Under the pieces are notes generated by a model. It saw only the letters and a program-made list of their open reading frames with translations. It did no database searches and had not been told where the DNA came from. Shown one piece after another: positions 1 through 4,027 of a stretch of DNA of 9,272 nt. This DNA comes from Desulfobacteraceae bacterium. Lineage in GTDB: Bacteria > Desulfobacterota > DSM-4660 > Desulfatiglandales > HGW-15. The DNA is taken from NCBI GenBank assembly GCA_003819975.1, contig RPPU01000134.1:1-9272 (forward strand), written 5' to 3'. Each line of letters starts with the position of its first letter. Position 1 is the stretch's first letter. Position numbers and translations under genes: made by a program.

Positions 1-1053
1 AAACAGAAAGCCTTGCAAAGCGATGCCAAACCCCGTGAGATTCCCGATTTCAGCGATTGCAAAGGCGTTTGGGTTTTCGCGGAGCAACGCAGCGGTCGTT
101 TGCAGTCGGTCGGTCTGGAACTCTTGGGCAAGGCCCGTGAATTAGCCGGCATTCTTAATCAGGATGTGGCGGCGGTTTTGATCGGTCACCGGGTTTCCAA
201 ACTGTCCGACACTTTGATTCAACACGGCGCAGATCAGATTTACGTGGTCGAAGATCCGGCGCTCCAGGATTATCGCGCCAATGCTTATACCCAAGTCATT
301 GAAGAACTGGTCGGGAAATACAAACCCAATATTCTACTCATGGGCGCAACCCATATCGGCCGGGATCTGGCTCCACGGGTTTCACGTCGGGTCGGGGTCG
401 GGCTGACCGCGGATTGCACGGAATTGAGCATTGATCCGGAAGAAAAAATTTTGCTGCAGACCCGGCCCGCTTTCGGCGGCAATGTCATGGCCACCATTGC
501 CAACCGTTATTCCCGGCCCCAGATGGCCACGGTCCGTCCCGGTGTCATGGAAGCCGTAACAAAACCCGGCAAAGGCCAGATTATTGTTCATAAAAGTGTT
601 TTAGATGAAAAAGAGATCGGGACCAGACTGCTCGAAATCGTTAAAGAAGAAAAAAAGAAGGCTAATCTGGCGGAAGCCAAAGTGATCGTGGCCGGCGGCA
701 GAGGCGTGGGCAATGCCGAAGGCTTTCGCATGCTGGAGGAATTGGCCGTGATTTTAGGCGGTGAAACGGCCGGGACTCGCGTGACGGTGGAAGAGGGCTG
801 GCTGCCGAACGACCGGCAAATCGGGCAGACCGGACAATCGGTGCGTCCGGAACTCTATATTGCCTGCGGAATTTCCGGGGCGATCCAGCACCGGGCCGGC
901 ATGATGAATTCCCGTTATATTATTGCCGTCAATAAAGACCCGCGCGCGCCTATTTTTCAAGTGGCGGATTGGGGCCTGGTGGGAGACGTGCATGAAGTGA
1001 TTCCGCAGATGATTAAGCAGTTGAAAGCCAAAGAAGATCTCGCGCAGACGTAG
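1..1053 (+). CDS. etfA: Electron transfer flavoprotein, alpha subunit (5' end probably outside the window)
   Basis: ETF alpha carries FAD and passes electrons from acyl-CoA dehydrogenases to the quinone pool or another acceptor; it works as a heterodimer with ETF beta. The N-terminal domain begins with the typical GVWVFAEQR stretch. The C-terminal FAD domain has the family pattern GGRGVGN, then GQTGQSVRPELY, then the flavin-binding SGAIQH, and ends with ADWGLVGD before a final helix. The reading frame is open to base 1. The first in-frame start-like codon is a TTG at 13 without a visible ribosome binding site, so the true start is probably just upstream. From that TTG the protein would be 346 residues, close to the usual family length. 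ETF beta is not in the window and would be expected immediately upstream. The acyl-CoA dehydrogenase that follows is a plausible electron donor. The identity is very secure; the start is not. Confidence 0.95.
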   Translation, partial: KQKALQSDAKPREIPDFSDCKGVWVFAEQRSGRLQSVGLELLGKARELAGILNQDVAAVLIGHRVSKLSDTLIQHGADQIYVVEDPALQDYRANAYTQVIEELVGKYKPNILLMGATHIGRDLAPRVSRRVGVGLTADCTELSIDPEEKILLQTRPAFGGNVMATIANRYSRPQMATVRPGVMEAVTKPGKGQIIVHKSVLDEKEIGTRLLEIVKEEKKKANLAEAKVIVAGGRGVGNAEGFRMLEELAVILGGETAGTRVTVEEGWLPNDRQIGQTGQSVRPELYIACGISGAIQHRAGMMNSRYIIAVNKDPRAPIFQVADWGLVGDVHEVIPQMIKQLKAKEDLAQT

Positions 1054-1058
1054 AGAAA

Positions 1059-1152
1059 GGGGTCAAAGGGGTCGAGGGATCAAGGGTTCAAGGGTTTAAG
1101 AGATCATGGTTCGTTTTCAACCGTGAATCGGGAACCTGGAACCTTGAACCTG
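1059..1152. repeat. Degenerate 8-bp tandem repeat and its inverted counterpart
   Basis: Directly after etfA lie five degenerate units of about 8 bp, consensus GGGTTCAA: GGGGTCAAA (1059-1067), GGGGTCGA (1068-1075), GGGATCAA (1076-1083), GGGTTCAA (1084-1091) and GGGTTTAA (1092-1099). Units of the same kind appear in the opposite orientation at 1131-1152 as GGAACCT, GGAACCTT and GAACCTG. GGTTCAAGG (1085-1093) and CCTTGAACC (1142-1150) are exact reverse complements, so the spacer can fold into a long imperfect hairpin that is followed by TGTTTTTAT. It could act in termination or mRNA 3'-end stability, or be a neutral repeat. Confidence 0.7.
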
Positions 1153-1170
1153 TTTTTATAAGCTTTTTTC

Positions 1171-1194
1171 TCTGCGTCTCTGCGGCTTTGCGCG
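1171..1194. repeat. 8-bp periodic repeat TCTGCGTC / TCTGCGGC / TTTGCGCG
   Basis: Three consecutive 8-bp units, TCTGCGTC, TCTGCGGC and TTTGCGCG, follow a short T run and end 30 bp before the acyl-CoA dehydrogenase start codon. A related sequence lies at 2561-2580, in front of the regulator gene. I recognise this type of degenerate CTTTGCGTC-like sequence as a recurrent intergenic repeat in bacteria, but no function is evident from the sequence. Confidence 0.6.
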
Positions 1195-1224
1195 AGAAAT
1201 AGCAAGCTGTTAAATGAGGTAACT

Positions 1225-2358
1225 ATGATCAGATCCAATACCGAGCAGTTAATCAGGCAAAATATCGCCCGATTCGTGGATAATGAACTCATCCCCCGGG
1301 CCCAGGAGATCGACGAGAAGGGTGAGTTTCCGAAAGAGATGTTTCAGGAAATGGCCAAAATGGGCATCTTCGGGATTCGCTATCCCAAAGATAAAGGCGG
1401 TGCAGGCGGCAATACCACCCTTTATTGCATCATCTGTGAAGAACTGGCGCGCGGCCTGATGAGTGTTGCGGCCACGACCGCCATGCAATGTTTGATGGGA
1501 ACTAATTTTTTGTTTCATTTCGGCTCCAAAGAGCTGCATGAAGAATATTTTCTGCCGGCCATGAAAGGCGAAAAAATCACCTGTTTCTGCCTGACTGAAC
1601 CGGAAGCGGGCGGGGACCTGGGCAATGTGAGCACCATCGCAACCAAGACCAAGGACGGCTATGTGCTCAATGGTTTGAAGACCTGGGTGACCAATGGGCC
1701 GGTGGCCTCCTTTTACACGATTCTGTGTCAAACCGATCCTAATAAAAAAATGAGGGGCTTGAACTTTATTTTTGTACCACGAGATGCTCCGGGAGTATCG
1801 GTCAGTAAATCCTTTAGCCTGCTGGGGACCCGGACCACGCCGATCTGCGAATTGGCTTTGACCGATGTCAAGGTGCCTCATCATTATATGCTCTGCGAAG
1901 AAGGACGCGGGTTAGACAACCTGCTTTCCATTCTGGCCGAGATCCGCGTCATGACCGCCGCGCTCGGTATCGGCCTGGTACGGGCCGCGATTCATGACTG
2001 CATCCGCTATGCGCACGAACGGGTCGCTTTCGGCAAGACCATCGGAAGTTACCAGTTGATCCAGGCCAAAATCGCCGAAATGTACGTGGACCTGGAAGCG
2101 GCCAAGCTTTTGACCTACCGGGCCACGCATCTGATCGACAATAAGATTGCCTGCCTGCCCGAGGCGACCATGGCCAAGTATTTCGCGACCGAAGCGGCCT
2201 GCAAAGCCGGGGATTATGCCACGCGGATTTTCGGCGCCTACGGTTATTCCATGGAATACACGGCCCAGCGTTATTACAGGGACAATCGTTTTCTCCTTTA
2301 CGGCGGCGGGACCCACGAAGTTCTTCTGCCGAATATAGCCCGCTGGGCCGGGCTGTAG
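1225..2358 (+). CDS. Acyl-CoA dehydrogenase, with Gly at the usual catalytic Glu position
   Basis: A 377-residue flavoprotein of the acyl-CoA dehydrogenase family, which introduces an alpha,beta double bond into an acyl-CoA and passes electrons to ETF (etfA lies just upstream). The three-part fold is visible: an N-terminal helical domain (about 1-115); a beta domain with the FAD/substrate signature TEPEAGGDLGN (124-134) and KTWVTNG (152-158); and a C-terminal helical domain with RVAFGKTIG (266-274) and the YRDNR segment (351-355). Where most members have YEGTSE with the catalytic glutamate, this protein reads GGGTHE (360-365), so the base position (361) is glycine. Isovaleryl-CoA dehydrogenase also lacks Glu here and uses one in helix G. 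Here Glu239 lies close to that site but is offset by one residue in my alignment. The ATG at 1225 has GAGG five bases upstream. Family secure; substrate unknown. Confidence 0.93.
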   Translation: MIRSNTEQLIRQNIARFVDNELIPRAQEIDEKGEFPKEMFQEMAKMGIFGIRYPKDKGGAGGNTTLYCIICEELARGLMSVAATTAMQCLMGTNFLFHFGSKELHEEYFLPAMKGEKITCFCLTEPEAGGDLGNVSTIATKTKDGYVLNGLKTWVTNGPVASFYTILCQTDPNKKMRGLNFIFVPRDAPGVSVSKSFSLLGTRTTPICELALTDVKVPHHYMLCEEGRGLDNLLSILAEIRVMTAALGIGLVRAAIHDCIRYAHERVAFGKTIGSYQLIQAKIAEMYVDLEAAKLLTYRATHLIDNKIACLPEATMAKYFATEAACKAGDYATRIFGAYGYSMEYTAQRYYRDNRFLLYGGGTHEVLLPNIARWAGL

Positions 2359-2360
2359 AA

Positions 2361-2388
2361 ATGTTTTTTCGCAGGAGCGAAAAAACAT
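2361..2388. repeat. Post-stop palindrome, copy 1 (12-bp perfect stem, AGGA loop)
   Basis: ATGTTTTTTCGC (2361-2372) and GCGAAAAAACAT (2377-2388) are perfect reverse complements around a 4-nt AGGA loop. The element starts 2 nt after the acyl-CoA dehydrogenase stop codon. Copies with different stem cores follow the regulator and mutase genes at 3362 and 5658. The T run is in the first arm and the A run in the second on either strand, the reverse of an intrinsic terminator, so I do not call it one. Confidence 0.9.
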
Positions 2389-2391
2389 AAT

Positions 2392-2456
2392 TTCCGGCCA
2401 ACCGGAACAGGAGTTCCAGTGTGCCGGAACAGAAGTTCCAGCGAGATCGCCGGAAT
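2392..2456. repeat. Composite CCGG/GGAAC palindromic repeat, copy 1, with internal 22-bp duplication
   Basis: TTCCGG-CCAA-CCGGAA (2392-2407) is a perfect 6-bp hairpin. It overlaps GGAAC-AGGA-GTTCC (2404-2417), a second hairpin. A 22-bp unit beginning CCGGAACAG (2402-2423) is then repeated as 2424-2445 with a few changes, giving another GGAAC-AGAA-GTTCC hairpin. The element ends with CGCCGGAAT. The copy at 3397-3437 has only one such unit, so copy 1 looks like a tandemly expanded version. Confidence 0.85.
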
Positions 2457-2560
2457 AAATCAGTATTATAGTATGGCAATGAATTATTTGCCTTTTCCTC
2501 TATCGAATAGATATGGAAATAATATGAACTTAAAAATTGTTTCATTTTTCAACTTCATGT

Positions 2561-2580
2561 CTTTGAGCCTTTGTGGTGAA
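2561..2580. repeat. 8-bp periodic repeat CTTTGAGC / CTTTGTGG / TGAA
   Basis: Two consecutive CTTTGNGN units followed by TGAA and a T run. This is the same type of sequence as at 1171-1194, again upstream of a gene (the GntR regulator). It is a degenerate intergenic repeat without a visible role. Confidence 0.45.
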
Positions 2581-2645
2581 TTTTTTTTAAAACATATTCG
2601 CGCTTCTTAACGTTTTATTTCGGATCGGTCAGGTTGGGATCGCCT

Positions 2646-3359
2646 ATGATGGTCAATAAAATCGAAACGCAGGAACTGAGATTTATCAACCCGGGCGAAC
2701 TCCCGGAGCGGATGCCTTTGGGCCAGTATGTTTTTGAGAAATTAAAACAGGCCATTATCCGCGGTGAAATCGCGCCCGGCGACCGGCTGGTTGAAAACCG
2801 CATTGCCGACGCTTTATCCATCAGCCGCACGCCGGTCCGGGAAGCGATCCATAAATTGGAAAGAGAGGGTCTGCTGAAAAAACTTCCCAAAGGGGGATTC
2901 ATGGCGGTCAGTCTCTCCAGGGAAGATATCCGCGAAACCTTCGGTATCCGCAGCGCTCTCGAGAGTTATGCCGCGCGTTTGGCGGCCGTCAATCATCAGC
3001 GAGAAGAGATCAAGCCGTTAGAAGAAAAAATCGAAGAATTTCAGAACTGCCTGGATAAAGGCGCTTTGGAGGAACTGACCCGCATCAACACCGAATTTCA
3101 CAATATACTCTATGGGTTAAGCAAAAGTTCCAAGTTGATTAAAATGATCAACGACCTGCGCGATCAGATTTTTCGTTACCGCAAGATTATTTTAAAAATT
3201 TCCGATACGGGCAAGACCAGCAATGATGACCATCGGGAAATGCTTATGGCCATTAAGAACCGGGACGAAGATCGGGTTGAGCAACTCGTTCGAGAACATA
3301 TTTCCCGAGGTCAGGCGATTGTTTTAAAAGCATTGGAAAACAATCCTGAACTGTTTTAA
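2646..3359 (+). CDS. GntR-family transcriptional regulator, FCD (FadR/VanR-type) subfamily
   Basis: A 237-residue DNA-binding regulator. The N-terminal winged helix-turn-helix (about 25-85) has the diagnostic GDRLVENRIADALSISRTP region and a recognition-helix segment VREAIHKLEREGLL, followed by the wing KGGF. The C-terminal all-helical FCD domain (about 91-230) binds an effector, often an organic acid or acyl-CoA, and usually a metal. The metal-site positions read Asn148, His152, His196 and His218; the first is more often Asp. I chose the ATG at 2646, with AGGTTGGGA upstream; an in-frame TTG at 2634 and a second ATG at 2649 are alternatives. The gene sits between the dehydrogenase and mutase genes and is the obvious candidate to control the cluster, perhaps through the dyads at 3485-3504 or 2499-2511. 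Many FCD regulators are repressors relieved by the pathway substrate, but direction and ligand are unknown here. Confidence 0.93.
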   Translation: MMVNKIETQELRFINPGELPERMPLGQYVFEKLKQAIIRGEIAPGDRLVENRIADALSISRTPVREAIHKLEREGLLKKLPKGGFMAVSLSREDIRETFGIRSALESYAARLAAVNHQREEIKPLEEKIEEFQNCLDKGALEELTRINTEFHNILYGLSKSSKLIKMINDLRDQIFRYRKIILKISDTGKTSNDDHREMLMAIKNRDEDRVEQLVREHISRGQAIVLKALENNPELF

Positions 3360-3361
3360 CG

Positions 3362-3393
3362 ATGTTTTTTTGATCGCGGGATCAAAAAAACAT
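3362..3393. repeat. Post-stop palindrome, copy 2 (14-bp perfect stem, GCGG loop)
   Basis: ATGTTTTTTTGATC (3362-3375) and GATCAAAAAAACAT (3380-3393) are perfect reverse complements around GCGG. It begins 2 nt after the regulator stop codon, as copy 1 does after the acyl-CoA dehydrogenase. The core is GATC rather than CGC, yet full pairing is kept, which means compensatory change between copies. Confidence 0.9.
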
Positions 3394-3396
3394 AAA

Positions 3397-3437
3397 TTCC
3401 GGCCAACCGGAACAGGAGTTCCAGCGAGAGCGCCGAA
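3397..3437. repeat. Composite CCGG/GGAAC palindromic repeat, copy 2
   Basis: TTCCGG-CCAA-CCGGAA (3397-3412) overlaps GGAAC-AGGA-GTTCC (3409-3422) and is followed by AGCGAGAGCGCCGAAAT. It is nearly identical to the outer parts of the element at 2392-2456 and lacks the internal 22-bp duplication. It follows palindrome copy 2 at the same short distance, so palindrome plus composite form one repeated unit. Confidence 0.85.
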
Positions 3438-3484
3438 ATAGATCCGTACAATCGCAGGTTAATTGATTATCCACCTTTTTTCTG

Positions 3485-3504
3485 ATCGACAACAAATTGT
3501 CGAT
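3485..3504. promoter_or_regulatory. Operator-like inverted repeat ahead of the mutase small-subunit gene
   Basis: ATCGACAA (3485-3492) and TTGTCGAT (3497-3504) form a perfect 8-bp inverted repeat around CAAA, ending 13 bp before the chosen start codon. Size and symmetry suit a dimeric regulator such as the GntR protein encoded just upstream. A weak GATATG at 3502-3507 could be a -10 box, which would place the dyad in the promoter, but no good -35 is seen. The dyad is certain; its use as an operator is inference. Confidence 0.5.
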
Positions 3505-3517
3505 ATGCGGACGAAAA

Positions 3518-3922
3518 ATGTCTATGCAACAAAATAGAAGAATAAGAGTCCTTTTAGCCAAGCCGGGCTTGGACGGCCATGACCGCGGAGCCAAAGTGGT
3601 CGCCTATGCCTTGAAACAGGCCGGCATGGAAGTTATTTATACCGGTTTGCACCAGACCGTTCCCAGTATCGTGGAGCAGGCCATTCAGGAAGACGCGGAT
3701 GTGATCGGTCTGTCGATCATGTCCGGCGCCCATATTCCGATTTGCAAAAAGCTCATGGCCCTGATCCGTGAAAAAGAATTCGACCAGGTGCAGGTGGTGG
3801 TCGGCGGCGTGATTCCCAACAAAGATATTGCCTTGCTCAAAGAAATGGGCGTTAAAGGCATCTTTCCGGGCGGGGCGCATTTTAGTGAAATCGTACGATT
3901 CATAGAAGATCATGTTCGATAA
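3518..3922 (+). CDS. Adenosylcobalamin-binding small subunit of an acyl-CoA mutase
   Basis: A 134-residue stand-alone B12-binding domain, the partner of the catalytic subunit encoded next. It has the base-off cobalamin motif DGHDRG (19-24) with His21 as the lower cobalt ligand, then GLSIMSGAH (64-72), which contains the S-x-L-type motif in the form S-I-M, and VVVGG (93-97), which lines the nucleotide-tail pocket. Length and motifs match the separate small subunits of methylmalonyl-CoA-type mutases. The ATG at 3518 is preferred, with GCGGA just upstream; ATG 3524 is possible. An upstream in-frame TTG at 3497 lies inside the palindrome and is unlikely. A nested hairpin separates it from the large-subunit gene. 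Which acyl-CoA is rearranged depends on the large subunit. Confidence 0.93.
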   Translation: MSMQQNRRIRVLLAKPGLDGHDRGAKVVAYALKQAGMEVIYTGLHQTVPSIVEQAIQEDADVIGLSIMSGAHIPICKKLMALIREKEFDQVQVVVGGVIPNKDIALLKEMGVKGIFPGGAHFSEIVRFIEDHVR

Positions 3923-3925
3923 ACA

Positions 3926-3978
3926 GTAGGGGCGGGACACAATTTCTTCCGGAAATTGTTTTTTAAACCCGCCCTTAC
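3926..3978. repeat. Nested hairpin (GTAGGGGCGGG type) between the mutase subunit genes
   Basis: The outer arms GTAGGGGCGGG (3926-3936) and CCCGCCCTTAC (3968-3978) pair over 11 bp with one wobble. Inside, ACAATTTC (3939-3946) and GAAATTGT (3952-3959) form a perfect 8-bp hairpin followed by a T run (3959-3964). GTAGGGGCGGG...CCCGCCCCTAC palindromes are a type I recognise as common mobile-like intergenic repeats. The inner hairpin plus T run resembles an attenuator or weak terminator and could set the ratio of small to large subunit, but it may be only a repeat insertion, starting 3 nt after the small-subunit stop codon. Confidence 0.75.
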
Positions 3979-4027
3979 AGCAGATCAGTATTCATTAAGA
4001 AGGACCACTTAGAGAGGGAATGAAGGT

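Larger units (their letters stand above)
2359..2645. other. Intergenic spacer between the acyl-CoA dehydrogenase and the GntR regulator
   Basis: This 287-bp spacer holds, in order, the post-stop palindrome (2361-2388), the CCGG/GGAAC composite repeat (2392-2456), an AT-rich stretch suited to a promoter (about 2457-2550), and the 8-bp periodic sequence at 2561-2580. An imperfect dyad TCTAT-CGA-ATAGA (2499-2511), flanked by TTTCC and GGAAA, could be a regulator site. I see no convincing -35/-10 pair with good spacing; TTGCCT at 2488-2493 followed by AT-rich sequence is the best weak candidate. The small open frames crossing this region are made of repeat sequence and are not credible genes. Confidence 0.6.

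Noticed and set aside
1249..1884. 211-codon open frame on the minus strand inside the acyl-CoA dehydrogenase
   Set aside because: It is fully antisense to a clear gene, has no recognisable domain or ribosome binding site, and is explained by the codon bias of the + strand gene.
2361..2388. Intrinsic terminator after the acyl-CoA dehydrogenase (and the like at 3362 and 5658)
   Set aside because: The stem is strong, but the T run precedes and the A run follows the core on both strands, so a U tract does not follow the hairpin. Reported as a palindromic repeat instead.
1949..2545. 198-codon minus-strand frame running from the spacer into the acyl-CoA dehydrogenase
   Set aside because: Its start lies in repeat sequence and the rest is antisense to the dehydrogenase. 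The peptide shared with another minus-strand frame near 3400 simply reflects the composite repeat.
2419..2610. 63-codon + strand frame in the spacer before the regulator
   Set aside because: It begins inside the 22-bp duplication, has no ribosome binding site, and is composed largely of repeat and AT-rich spacer.
2392..3437. CRISPR array
   Set aside because: The repeats are palindromic, sit in separate spacers, and have no regular repeat-spacer alternation; no cas genes are present.
3440..3517. Cobalamin riboswitch upstream of the B12-dependent mutase
   Set aside because: The leader is too short and no B12-box-like sequence is visible; only the operator-like dyad is found.
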